The notes below the pieces were generated by a model. That model ran no database searches and was not told the DNA's origin. It was given only the letters and a program-made list of their open reading frames with translations. A stretch of 64,000 nucleotides of DNA from Paenibacillus sp. J5C2022 (GTDB taxonomy: Bacteria; Bacillota; Bacilli; Paenibacillales; Paenibacillaceae), in the NCBI RefSeq assembly GCF_025567625.1, contig NZ_JAOQJC010000008.1, positions 124,001 through 188,000 on the forward strand, written 5' to 3'. Every line of letters starts with the position of its first letter. Positions within the stretch are counted from its first letter, which is position 1. Positions 38,901 through 46,936 of this stretch are shown piece by piece. The position numbers were made by a program, and so were the translations under genes.

Positions 38901-40486
38901 ATCCGTTCGTCCTGTAGCCACATCTCCAGCAAGGAATGAACAGCTTGCGGATTGCCGGCAGTACGTTCATGTATCGCTTGAGCAAGCAGGCTTAAGCGGG
39001 CTGGCGCTTCAGACATGGCGTCAGCCATCGCTTGCCTAAACTCCTCATAGCCTAGCGGCGGCAACGCCACCCATTCCAGCGGTTGCGTATCCCATCTATC
39101 CGATAACCAGCTGCATGGGAATCCCTCATCGAATAACGGCTCATTGTCGTGCCCGATCTCTGCCCGACAGGCTCCAATCAGCAGCAAGCCGGGGATTTCC
39201 ACCCCCGTTGTCAGCAGCCTGAGCACCTCATGCGTACCTGTGTCACTCTGTTCTAGAGCGTCAACGAACAGAACTAGCGGCGGCTTGCTTGCCGCCAGAC
39301 AGCGGATCAGTTCCGCCAGCAACGGCGCGACATGAGAGTCATCTGCCGCTGCGCCATCATTGCCAGCTGTTGCAACTCCATTGCCAGCTAATTCGTCATA
39401 TGCCGACGGCCCCGTAGACTGCGCATCCGTTGCGCTATGGCTCGCCTCCGTAACAAGGTCCGTTTCGGCCCCTGTTGAACGTACACCCAACAATGGAGCA
39501 GCTTCAGGCAATAACGATGCCATGGCATAGGCTTCATCTCGATTATACGCGGCTTGCAATCTGGTCTGCAGCAGGGCGACAACCTCCGCCGGCTCGCTCC
39601 ATAATTGCTCAATTCCTTGCCGTAAAGCTTGCAGCACCGGCTCGTATATGGACGCTGCCTGCATAGCCGGCTGGCGCATGACCATTGACTGCGCCGTTCC
39701 ATGTTGTTGGGCGGGACGCATCGTGCCGCTTCCTTCTATAAACCAGCCTCCGCATCGCACAACCTTCCATTGCAGCCGATGTACGAGCGTTGTCTTCCCC
39801 ATGCCAGCGGCTCCGATCACCCACCGATTCGCTTGCCCGCCTTGTATCGCCTGCTCCAGCCCGCTTGTCAGTTGTTCCATAGCAGCGCGATGTCCATGCC
39901 ATGAATCCGCTAATTGCAATGAACGAAGCCGATCCCGTCGTCCAAGCGACAAAGGCTGCTGCCAGCCTTCCTGTCCTATCCGCTCGCATTCTCGCAAATC
40001 TTCCAGCAAGCCATAGGCGCTTTGGTAGCGATCTTCGGGAGCTTTGGCCAGCAGCTTCATGATAATAGCTTCCGGCATCCCCGCCGCTTCCGGGTGAATA
40101 TCCGCCAACGAAGCGGGAGACCGATAAATGTGCACAGTATCCCATGCCTCTCCGTCTTCCGGTTGCAGCGGCAATTGCCTGGCCAGCAGCTCATACAAGA
40201 TGACGCCTAACGCATACAAGTCACTTCGTTCGTCTGGCACGCGATTAATTTTGCCCGACTGCTCGGGAGAGCGGTATGCCTCATTATGTTCCGGACTGCT
40301 GGTTAATCGTGCGCTTTGACCGTTTCTACTAATATAAATATTGGCAGGGCTCAGGAAGCCAATTACTACATTCTGTTGATGCTCATGATCAACCATTTCA
40401 GCCAATAGAATAGATAATCCAAAAAATGGATCTAGTGATAGAAATGAATGGGCTGCATAGTCTTGCAGACGCTTCTCGATGCCCAT
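35918..40486 (-). CDS. Giant LuxR-family regulator: degenerate kinase, AAA ATPase, TPR region, GAF, HTH
   Basis: 1522 residues from ATG 40486 (AAGGTG 9 bp upstream; the GTG at 40498 overlaps that site). Residues about 20-180 match the C-lobe of Ser/Thr kinases (AYRSPEQSGKINRVPDERSD, LYALGVILYELLA). The N-lobe is missing, the catalytic loop reads VVIGFLSPANIYI with Phe for the catalytic Asp, and no DFG is seen, so it should be a pseudokinase. A P-loop ATPase follows (GAAGMGKTTLVHRL near 225; Walker B LVLFVDALEQSD), then a long helical/TPR region. A GAF domain lies near 1295-1430, and the LuxR helix-turn-helix at about 1455-1520 (LTGRELEILAALAEGLSNRD). The layout recalls MalT-like STAND regulators. 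Target genes are unknown. Confidence 0.9.
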   Translation of the reverse strand: MGIEKRLQDYAAHSFLSLDPFFGLSILLAEMVDHEHQQNVVIGFLSPANIYISRNGQSARLTSSPEHNEAYRSPEQSGKINRVPDERSDLYALGVILYELLARQLPLQPEDGEAWDTVHIYRSPASLADIHPEAAGMPEAIIMKLLAKAPEDRYQSAYGLLEDLRECERIGQEGWQQPLSLGRRDRLRSLQLADSWHGHRAAMEQLTSGLEQAIQGGQANRWVIGAAGMGKTTLVHRLQWKVVRCGGWFIEGSGTMRPAQQHGTAQSMVMRQPAMQAASIYEPVLQALRQGIEQLWSEPAEVVALLQTRLQAAYNRDEAYAMASLLPEAAPLLGVRSTGAETDLVTEASHSATDAQSTGPSAYDELAGNGVATAGNDGAAADDSHVAPLLAELIRCLAASKPPLVLFVDALEQSDTGTHEVLRLLTTGVEIPGLLLIGACRAEIGHDNEPLFDEGFPCSWLSDRWDTQPLEWVALPPLGYEEFRQAMADAMSEAPARLSLLAQAIHERTAGNPQAVHSLLEMWLQDERITFDEQRHRWVWDQELIGHMNDSELQRQLIEESFAELSRETKSLLAIAAVIGLTFQPSFLVQVCGWRLEQVISMLHEAEAQGIVFAEGEIQSGHAEDSRYSFQSNVVHQAMYSAGGQHNAHWHRQIGLMLQRRQGTEVLGIEARAAIPWDAIDHLNLATEAMSAHEVLPLAESNLNAGRQATMDGRFAKAKQYVEAGLKLMKRQEISGTQARSLYVQFMLVLAWAEYMMGNMEQALKLLHDLKEQGRELDKADRTQIWAALIRFHTTKDNKAAIQYGKEALTEYDWKLNEQPAKLSLLKEVAHTRLMLYQYRNKIEHMPINRDGEYAALCGLMEQLFFSLLISNAEAFIELYARFIRYGLRKGMNEVLACIIGSYEQILCRVIPHYTPAIPFTALASLQHLDGIRPSFVHQIEFIGALSKQMNDPREASVHIVKSMRRGLELNDNDFANLAMLTFLVTYSGDVQALWHVLDFYDSHMRRVTSDTLLQLVEATRRYAQALQDESDLRRFIAIPEPDRRDSALNDEDNYSCGCKLETAFLSGYYREALYWAERGRETELKADWIRTRKQRFYEMLTLAALYPERSAAEQKRIGKELRGQLDKMKGWKGYLGYNSAAYLLLMAEWKRITAPPMDALTEYMAAIKQARHEQYGLMEGIACERLALCYRHDLVSRSGAMIAMMDACTAYSLWGISLKATQIREQHPDLLRPMSRLYGDYILEGKPADEHALSLLPGQDIVEEMQTSAGAGQEGRNAEPVWQIIDEIGKLEQHNWKESLLEATLRQSGADRAIVLRNTEDGFKLEAQLDMTAQQASDRLSARPYADSVLRHTAVTNKAIVLDDVLQSYFLKDAYIQARRPRSILCMPIAIPGEQSVVLLYMENGSIPGVFTEQDIKIVELIAARVIYGMLLEKKAQETPDEAAAAIEQQPEQQILIEPLTGRELEILAALAEGLSNRDIAERFGIAETTVKTHATRIFGKLGVKRRGQAVAKAKAMQLFD

Positions 40487-40739
40487 GAATATGCACACCT
40501 TCCCGGGTCGTGTACTCCAATCGTAGTATGGATTGACAAGCCCATTACATATATTGTAATCCGTATAGTACGTCTAGTCTAGATAGGTTAGTCCTATATC
40601 TTATTCATATATTTTACATTAATTGGAGTATTATCAGACTTATGATAAGGACGACAGGTGTTGAATCTCCCCTAAAAGGAGGTTATATGCTTGGAATCAG
40701 GCAGCAGCCGGAAGAGAAAACCAAGGAGGATGACAGATT

Positions 40740-42221
40740 ATGAGATGGATTGAAATCGGGCTTGTCTTATTTCATGTATGGTTGATAGGGTGGTTAACTC
40801 TTGTGCGTCCCAAATCACAGCGCGGGTGGCTAATAGGCGGTGGCATTGGTGCTGTATTGCTGGTCGTTCATGCTTTCGTGGAAGGACTACGGTGGCCAAT
40901 GATTCCGGTATATCTGATCACACTATGGGCAATTGCGGGAGGAGCAAAAAGTTTCTTCCGATCCGCAGCAAAGCCATCAAGCAAGCCGCCGCGGCGGCGT
41001 TGGAAGACAGTACTTCTTAGGGGAGTTGCGGCGGTTTATGCTTCCGTGGCCATTGTTCTGCCGCTCCTGTTCCCTGTATTTTCTTTTGCGGAACCCACTG
41101 GCCCCTACACAATAGGAACAGTAACCTACCATTGGACCGATGCTGCACGGGAAGAAAAGTTTACAGAAGCGTCCGGTGATTCCCGCGAATTAATGGTTCA
41201 AATCTGGTATCCGGCAAGTTCGGAAGCTACGGGGAAAGCGGCCCCATACTTGTCTGACCCTGCTCCGTATATAGAAGGACTGCATGAGTTATTGCAGCTG
41301 CCGGAGTTTTTATTCTCAGGGTTGAAACTGGTCAACACTCATGCTATTGCGAATGCCGGGCTAGCGGATACAGAAGCTAAATATCCTGTGCTTTTGTTCT
41401 CGCATGGATTTATGGGCTACAAAAATCAGAACACGTTTCAAATCGAGCAATTGGCAAGCCATGGCTATATTGTCGTCGGAATTGAACATGCCTATAGCAG
41501 CGTGGCTTCCGTCTTTCCGGACCAGCATGTCGTGAAGTTTGATTCGGAAGGTAAGACGGGTTATGACCAAATGAAGTATTCTTTTATGGACGGGCGCAAT
41601 CGAGTCTGGGTAGAAGATGCGAAGTTTGTGCTTGACCAAATCGAGACCTTGTCTGCTAATGACCCTGGCGGTCTGTTTACCGGCCGGATCGATCTTGAAC
41701 ATGTGGGCATGTTCGGTCATTCTTTTGGGGGAGCCACGACGGTGCAAATGCTGCTGGACGATTCCAGAATACAAGCGGGATTGAATATGGATGGTGTGCT
41801 TTACGGTGAAAAGCGGATTCCTGCGGACGGTTTGAAGAAGCCTTTTCTGCTCATGAGTGCTGATGATACATTAAAGGGGGTTGACCACACCGGCGATGCG
41901 GAGATTGCCGAACTTGGGACGGACAGGGAAGAGATTGCAGCTTACTATGATGAGCTGTTTGCCCGGTATGATCCGGTAACCGCCGGCGCGAATTATTGGA
42001 TGACATTTAAGAACAGCAAACATATGAGTTTCTCGGACCTGTATCTGCTCACCCCCTTGTTTGAATGGATGGAAGGGGCGGACGTGCGCAGAACGCATGA
42101 GCTGATTAACGAGTACACGCTTGATTTTTTCGATCATTATCTGAAAGGGGAGCCCTTGCAGTATTTGGACCGCAACCTTGGAGACCATCCGGAGTATACG
42201 CTTCAACAAGGAGCGGAGTGA
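40740..42221 (+). CDS. Membrane-anchored alpha/beta hydrolase, PAF-acetylhydrolase-like
   Basis: 493 residues. CAAGGAGGATGACAGATT precedes the ATG. About four hydrophobic segments occupy residues 1-110; the hydrolase domain follows (ELMVQIWYPASSEATGKAA, YPVLLFSHGFMGYKNQ). The nucleophile elbow GHSFGG (Ser near 326) is intact, with later Asp (SADDTLKG) and His (NSKHMSF) as triad candidates. The fold and motif order fit the PAF-acetylhydrolase/dienelactone-hydrolase group, which cleaves ester bonds of lipids or small molecules. Its 3' end overlaps the convergent MerR gene by 19 bp. The 253-bp upstream gap is AT-rich; no clear promoter could be assigned. Confidence 0.88.
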   Translation: MRWIEIGLVLFHVWLIGWLTLVRPKSQRGWLIGGGIGAVLLVVHAFVEGLRWPMIPVYLITLWAIAGGAKSFFRSAAKPSSKPPRRRWKTVLLRGVAAVYASVAIVLPLLFPVFSFAEPTGPYTIGTVTYHWTDAAREEKFTEASGDSRELMVQIWYPASSEATGKAAPYLSDPAPYIEGLHELLQLPEFLFSGLKLVNTHAIANAGLADTEAKYPVLLFSHGFMGYKNQNTFQIEQLASHGYIVVGIEHAYSSVASVFPDQHVVKFDSEGKTGYDQMKYSFMDGRNRVWVEDAKFVLDQIETLSANDPGGLFTGRIDLEHVGMFGHSFGGATTVQMLLDDSRIQAGLNMDGVLYGEKRIPADGLKKPFLLMSADDTLKGVDHTGDAEIAELGTDREEIAAYYDELFARYDPVTAGANYWMTFKNSKHMSFSDLYLLTPLFEWMEGADVRRTHELINEYTLDFFDHYLKGEPLQYLDRNLGDHPEYTLQQGAE

Positions 42222-43177
42222 GAATCCTCTTGCCTGAGCCTCCACTGCAATCCTTGCATCAGCAAGGCGTTGCCTCTTACAACGACGTCCCATTTGGGAT
42301 TGAGTAGCAAGCATAGTTTATTGAAGCGTTCCATTCGTTCGGTAGGAGCATGAAGCATAAATTGATCATATTCGCGGAAAAAGGCGGCTTTATCACGGAA
42401 TTGCTCCGGACTCGCATACATCATCACAAAATCTTCAACGATAGTCTGTACAACAGCGCTGTCTGCTGATAACTTTTGTTGCAGGGCCGCTTCCACCCGG
42501 AAGCGAATTTTCTCCAGCGTTCTGATCCAAGACGCAGCGGGAATGCGGGGATGCATGACCATATTGAAAAAGGGCAGTTCGTAATGGACAAGATCCTCCA
42601 GGTACTGCGGATCGTTCATAAGCGCTTGCAGTTCGTTCCAAGCTACGGATTGCCCAGCTGTCACTTTGACTTCATTGATAATATATTTATTGAACAAATA
42701 TAAAAAGGTATCCTGCCATTCCGTCGGCAATTGACTGAGCGCCTGTATTTCTTCAATTTTGCCAAATATAAACCGATTTCGCTTATCGGCATTCATGGAC
42801 AAAGAGTCGACCAGCTCATTCAAGTAATGCAGAGAAGTACCTGTTGAATCATGCTCTTTGGCTTGGCGCAAAATTGAAATCATATTGGTCAGAGTACCGA
42901 CCTGGGTCTCCAGTGCTTCAATCTGCCAGTTGAGTGCTGTAGTGAAGGGAATCTCTCCGTCCATTACTTGGCGGATCTCGTCAATGCCGAAGTCCAGATA
43001 GCGCAGCGTTGTGATCAGCCGCAGACGGGAAATATCTTCAGGCGTATATAACCGGTGTCCGCCTTCGCTGTGGCTTGATGGTTTCAATAGAGCGATGACG
43101 TCATAATAACGGACAGTTTTAACGGTTGTACCTAGCAGCTTGGCCACTTCGCCGATGGTTTTGGTATCTTTACGCAA
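42203..43177 (-). CDS. MerR-family transcriptional regulator with long C-terminal domain
   Basis: 324 residues. The N-terminal HTH is typical (TIGEVAKLLGTTVKTVRYYD, GHRLYTPEDISRLRLITTLR) and is followed by a short dimerisation helix (about 75-120). The roughly 200-residue C-terminal region has no cysteine or aromatic motif that reveals a ligand; it resembles the helical effector parts of MerR/TipA-like activators. The start is TTG 43177 with AGGGG 7 bp upstream. The gene is convergent with the hydrolase, whose stop it overlaps. Confidence 0.9.
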   Translation of the reverse strand: MRKDTKTIGEVAKLLGTTVKTVRYYDVIALLKPSSHSEGGHRLYTPEDISRLRLITTLRYLDFGIDEIRQVMDGEIPFTTALNWQIEALETQVGTLTNMISILRQAKEHDSTGTSLHYLNELVDSLSMNADKRNRFIFGKIEEIQALSQLPTEWQDTFLYLFNKYIINEVKVTAGQSVAWNELQALMNDPQYLEDLVHYELPFFNMVMHPRIPAASWIRTLEKIRFRVEAALQQKLSADSAVVQTIVEDFVMMYASPEQFRDKAAFFREYDQFMLHAPTERMERFNKLCLLLNPKWDVVVRGNALLMQGLQWRLRQEDSHSAPC

Positions 43178-43323
43178 GTAATCACCCCTTCGGTTGGAAT
43201 CATACGATGTTTGGAATTAATTGTAGCGAAAGGCATGACGATTTTCAATTTGCTTGTTTTACCTGATATTCATCTGTTGGACCCGATGAATATCCCAAAG
43301 CTTTCACTTGAGCAAGTAACATT

Positions 43324-43788
43324 TTATATCGTAATTTCTTTATCCCAATATAGTCGTAAGTAATTTTCCACTTTTTTACGGTACCTGATATATATACAAT
43401 CTTTTGATAAAGCAGATATCCTTGTGCCATTCGAATGTTTTGTTGTAGAGAAACAAATAAAGGTTGCAGGTTTAGAAGTAACCGCAAAGGGAGTATAATC
43501 TACGATGTATATAGCCTCTATTTCTCTCCACTCCATTGCCCTTTTTTCAAAAAAAGAATGAAATATTACACCCTCCTCATTTATTAGGATGCGTTTATTG
43601 AATATTATAAATAAAGGAAACAAAAAAAGAATTAATAATATTATTATCAATATTATCCTAGAGACCAATGTTATCTCCACAAAAAAAAGAACTAGTATAG
43701 GGAAAGCGGAGCAAAAAGCAAAGTAAGCGATAATTGAAATAACAGTAGAAAGGTTTAAATAATTAAATTTAATATTATTTCCTCCCAT
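43324..43788 (-). CDS. AT-rich small membrane protein with PH-like C-terminus
   Basis: 154 residues, no confident family. Two hydrophobic segments (ISIIAYFAFCSAFPILVLFF and ILIIILLILFLFPLFII) are followed by a beta-rich region (INEEGVIFHSFF, MEWREIEAIYIV) resembling bacterial PH-like domains. Base composition is much more AT-rich than the neighbours. The ATG at 43788 is 1 bp from the IS630 end and has no ribosome binding site upstream. GGGAGG lies inside the frame 7 bp before an ATT codon, which could be a non-canonical start. Before the insertions it lay about 200 bp from the membrane immunity candidate at 46937, so it may belong to the same cassette region. Confidence 0.55.
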   Translation of the reverse strand: MGGNNIKFNYLNLSTVISIIAYFAFCSAFPILVLFFVEITLVSRIILIIILLILFLFPLFIIFNKRILINEEGVIFHSFFEKRAMEWREIEAIYIVDYTPFAVTSKPATFICFSTTKHSNGTRISALSKDCIYIRYRKKVENYLRLYWDKEITI

Positions 43789-43818
43789 CTATATAATTTG
43801 AACTAAAGAAATCGATGA

Positions 43819-43882
43819 TTACATCCTGACACAAAGCCGATCGATAATGGAACTTGGACTTTTCATAATTTTGTCCATGAAC
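43819..43882 (-). pseudogene. 3' end of the split IS630 transposase gene
   Basis: Translates as FMDKIMKSPSSIIDRLCVRM and stop. This is the expected IS630 C-terminus (the family commonly ends IDRLCV). Deleting the IS1634 insert and one copy of ATGAAC joins it in frame with NVGLF at 45648, giving NVGLFMDKIM. Confidence 0.85.
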
Positions 43883-45647
43883 CCTGTATTCCCGGTGACT
43901 CATAACGAGGAAGGCGGGTCCACTCTTAGGCTGATATAGATTTCCTTTTGTTTCTCAAGAAGCTCGCCAACACGCAATTGTTGATCAGAGGTTTCAAAAC
44001 ATTCGATGACATCGAGTTTATCAAGAGCACTTTGCATGGTATAAGTTTTGAATAAATCCTTCTCCTGCATCTGTTTTTTGATGTAAGAAAGATAAATGAG
44101 TGCGACAAATTCAATAAACAATTTGCCGTTCAGGCTTTGCTCCGAAGAAACCAAGGTGCGACGCATATTTAATCGTTCTTTTAAGTTGCCGAATGCCTTT
44201 TCAACCACATCCTGATTCCGATAGAGTTCCAGTGCGGTGATGGCATCCATTGTCTCATTGGTCATCAAGACAAAGTAGCCATAATAGCGTTTGGCTTTTG
44301 AAACCGCTTCTTCATTGACAATGACACGCGTTCCTCGTTTGGGCGTGGTCTTGATCTGGAAGTATTTTTTGTAGAAGGATTCGTGTTCCGGCACCCTGCG
44401 GCCTGACTCTAATTCGCGACGCATGGCCATTAATTTACGATCGAAGGCTTTTTCGTCTTCGGCGGCTTTGTCAATGTTGTAATAATAGTGCAGGTAGATG
44501 CGCCTAGATTCGGATTTGGTGTCTCCTTTATAAGGACGATGCTCGGTATACTGCCACTCCGTTTGGACAGTATGACAGTATAGCTCGTATTTCTCGTTAA
44601 AGTGTTCGAAGCTTCGAAATCGGTCGTAGAGGACATCCAATTCTTTGCGGATCAAAGACAAGGACATCTTCGCTGAGATCAGAAATTTCAAATGATCTTT
44701 AAAGAGGGCATTGATGTTGTCTTCACTGTAAAACCCTCGGTCCATGACCAGCTTCACTTTCGAAAAGCCCAACACGTTCAACTCCGCCAACAGGTTCTTA
44801 ATGGTCTTAGAGTCTGGGATGTTGCCATCCAGTTTGCGGTAATAGAACGGAAGGTTGGTGGATTGGCCGAATACCATCGCCAAGTTTAATTGCGCTATCG
44901 GATCGCCTTCTTTATTTCTGCCGTATTGCACTTGGCGTAAGCATTCAGAGTAACTAGGAATGGAGGTGATGTCGTAGGCCCAGAACTCCTTGTCCGCCCG
45001 CCGTTTTCCTTGCAGACGGAAGAACTGGCTCTTGGCTTCTTCCGTAATGGAAGCAAAGATTTCACTACTGCGTTGGGACGTGATGTTTTGGCCGTAAGGA
45101 TGCTTATGTAGGCTGCTCCATTTCTCAAACCGGTAAAGCGGATTGCTGTCCTCTAGGATAAGATAATACACGATGGATCGAATCTGTCGGTCCATGCCGG
45201 GAAAGCACTGTTTCAAGTCTTCGGCAATTCCGAGCTTCTCACCGATGGCATCCAAGAGATAAGTAGCGCCATAGAAGCTCCTGGAAGTTTGAATAGACGG
45301 CACCGGACCACTTTTCGGGGCAGTTGGAACTTCTTGTTTTTTACGACCTCTGCCGTCTGTTGGAAGAATCGCGCCAGTCTCCTTGTCCACCCGGCCGATG
45401 AGCGTCCGTTTAGCACGAGACTGCTTCTTTTCTTTGTCCCAGTATGATACGGATTCATATGCATAGGTAATTCCGGAGCGGTTGTCCTTTTGGTACACAA
45501 TCGTCGCCATTTACGCCTCACCTCGTTATGTAAATTATAACACATAACGATATAAGAGGGAAGAAAAAAATGGCGTAAAACCCAGTAATATTGCGGATTT
45601 TACGCATTATTGTTGTTCATCTCGTTATGTTTTGACGGGAATCCAGG
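43883..45647 (-). mobile_element. Complete IS1634-family insertion sequence inside IS630
   Basis: 1765 bp flanked by a perfect 6-bp direct duplication ATGAAC (43877-43882 and 45648-45653). Imperfect inverted ends: CCTGTATTCCCG...CATAACGAG on the left and, reversed, CCTGGATTCCCG...CATAACGAG on the right. It contains one intact transposase gene. Confidence 0.9.
43900..45510 (-). CDS. IS1634-family (IS4-like DDE) transposase
   Basis: 536 residues, full length. The N-terminus GITYAYESVSYWDKEKKQSRAK with LIGRVDKETG, the region VKLVMDRGFYSEDNINAL with the acidic residue of the second DDE motif, and the late DVVEKAFGNLKERLNMRR match IS1634 transposases. The stop codon is built into the left inverted-repeat region. 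No frameshift is visible, so it may be active. Confidence 0.93.
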   Translation of the reverse strand: MATIVYQKDNRSGITYAYESVSYWDKEKKQSRAKRTLIGRVDKETGAILPTDGRGRKKQEVPTAPKSGPVPSIQTSRSFYGATYLLDAIGEKLGIAEDLKQCFPGMDRQIRSIVYYLILEDSNPLYRFEKWSSLHKHPYGQNITSQRSSEIFASITEEAKSQFFRLQGKRRADKEFWAYDITSIPSYSECLRQVQYGRNKEGDPIAQLNLAMVFGQSTNLPFYYRKLDGNIPDSKTIKNLLAELNVLGFSKVKLVMDRGFYSEDNINALFKDHLKFLISAKMSLSLIRKELDVLYDRFRSFEHFNEKYELYCHTVQTEWQYTEHRPYKGDTKSESRRIYLHYYYNIDKAAEDEKAFDRKLMAMRRELESGRRVPEHESFYKKYFQIKTTPKRGTRVIVNEEAVSKAKRYYGYFVLMTNETMDAITALELYRNQDVVEKAFGNLKERLNMRRTLVSSEQSLNGKLFIEFVALIYLSYIKKQMQEKDLFKTYTMQSALDKLDVIECFETSDQQLRVGELLEKQKEIYISLRVDPPSSL

Positions 45648-46133
45648 ATGAACAACCCGACGTTTTTTCGGATGTCGGCAACGGTGTGATAGAACACATT
45701 ATTGATTACATTGGATTTTAGCCATTTCCAGAGCCCTTCAACAATATTCATCTGCGGGCTGTAAGGGGGCAGAAACACCAACTCGAGTCGACCGTTCAGT
45801 TCGTCCAGGAACGGTTGGAGCAGCTTGGCATGATGAATCCGGGCATTATCCAGCACGATGACGATTTTGCCAGCTGGATACGCGAGTATCACCTTTTGAA
45901 GAAAATTCAAAAAGGTCTCGGCTGTATATTGCTCGTCTTCCTGCCATACGATCTGACCGGTCGCATAGTCGACTGTGGCGAGTAACTTCACGCCGCGATG
46001 TTTGCCCGTCGTTTGAATGATGTGTTGCTTGCCACGAAGAAACCAAGTCTTCTGAATTGCCTGGTAGTCTCGTATCATGGATTCATCTTCGAAAAGCAAA
46101 TGCGCGATTTCGTCGTTCAGCAATCTTTTTTTA
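45617..46133 (-). pseudogene. IS630 transposase orfB (DDE catalytic part), 3' end replaced
   Basis: Encodes the DDE part: first Asp/Glu region AHLLFEDESMI, second Asp in IVIVLDNARIHHAK, final Glu in PQMNIVEGLWKWLK. It lies in the -1 frame relative to orfA and is joined through a seven-A tract (T tract at 46127-46133 on the plus strand). After NVGLF at 45653 the reading enters IS1634 sequence and ends ILDSRQNITR, so the last 18 native residues are displaced to 43819-43882. Confidence 0.85.
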
Positions 46134-46629
46134 ATTCGGGAAAAGTCGTCTCTGTAAACTGACGTTGCTTTTCAGGATCGGCTGCCTCTAGGGTATACGT
46201 TGGTTTGGTATAGCTCAGTCCTTGACGGTGCATCATTTTCGAAACGCCTCGCAAGGAGTAGCGATGACCGAATTCTCGTTCAATATACGCAGCAATGATC
46301 TCGAGTGTCCAGTTGAATCGAGCTGTGAAGCCTACATCATCCGGAACGGAAAGAACGATGGTCTGCTTCAATTGCTCCTGTTGTTCTTTCGTTAACCGAG
46401 TGGGAGCTCCGGAGGAATACTTCATTTGTAACGCCTCGAGGCCACCGGTTTGATAGGACCGAATGTAACTATTTACCGTTTCCTTGCTGCGATTCAGAGT
46501 CTCGGCGATCTCCGTGACAGGCTTTCCTTTGAGATGTAAGTACACGGTTTGATAACGTTCATACATGCGGCGTTCTTTTTCATGCTTCATGGCGCGTGTA
46601 ACTTCTTCTAACGAATTGTGCTGTTCCAT
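46117..46629 (-). CDS. IS630 transposase orfA (helix-turn-helix part)
   Basis: 170 residues with tandem HTH regions (VTEIAETLNRSKETVNSYIRSY; LTKEQQEQLKQTIVL; WTLEIIAAYIEREFGHRYS), ending PELKKDC. The terminal AAAAAAAG permits a -1 shift giving PELKKRLLNDEIA, which continues into orfB. IS630 relatives often require such a shift. The partner half is disrupted, so this copy should be inactive. Confidence 0.85.
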   Translation of the reverse strand: MEQHNSLEEVTRAMKHEKERRMYERYQTVYLHLKGKPVTEIAETLNRSKETVNSYIRSYQTGGLEALQMKYSSGAPTRLTKEQQEQLKQTIVLSVPDDVGFTARFNWTLEIIAAYIEREFGHRYSLRGVSKMMHRQGLSYTKPTYTLEAADPEKQRQFTETTFPELKKDC

Positions 46630-46863
46630 CTGTATCCCAACCTGTCCGAATAAGTTTCCTTACTTATTCGACATGTAGGTCGTTATTTCCTTACCATAGT
46701 TTTCTAATACTTTAGTTCAACTTATATAGCGGATATATTAACTTAGGTTATTTTCTTCGACTTTGAAATTCATGAAGAAACTTTCCTGTTTTTTTGATTA
46801 TTTTAGTCTCCCAACCATATCTCCTTGAGATTCTTGTTCCACTTGTCCAGGAATATCCCATCC

Positions 46864-46932
46864 CCTTCCTACTGGGCGGGGCTAGGGAAAGGAAAACCAC
46901 ATGGAGTTGTTCAATACTCACATGCGGTTTTT
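46864..46932. other. Two-hairpin structured element next to the membrane immunity candidate
   Basis: Hairpin 1 pairs CCTTCCTA (46864-46871) with TAGGGAAAGG (46883-46892). Hairpin 2 pairs AAAACCACATGGAG (46893-46906) with CTCACATGCGGTTTT, followed on the plus strand by TTATTG. It could act as a bidirectional terminator or be the relic of a mobile element. The gap 46630-46936 otherwise contains only the IS630 end and a CGAATAAG/CTTATTCG inverted repeat (46649-46672). Confidence 0.45.
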
Positions 46933-46936
46933 ATTG

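Larger units (their letters stand above)
43789..46729 (-). mobile_element. IS630-family element, interrupted by an IS1634-family element
   Basis: Imperfect terminal inverted repeats, 19 of 20 bp identical: CTATATAATTTGAACTAAAG at 43789-43808 and its inverse at 46710-46729. TA dinucleotides at the tips fit the TA target preference of IS630. Subtracting the 1765-bp insert and its 6-bp duplication leaves about 1170 bp, the usual IS630 size. The two halves of the transposase gene lie at 45648-46629 and 43819-43882. Confidence 0.85.

Noticed and set aside
43245-43487. 80-codon minus-strand frame overlapping the AT-rich membrane gene
   Set aside because: It is a shifted frame of that gene's 3' part with no start signal.
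46850-46932. Group II intron domain V/VI
   Set aside because: The paired hairpins look superficially similar, but no AGC catalytic triad stem, no bulged adenosine and no intron-encoded protein are present.
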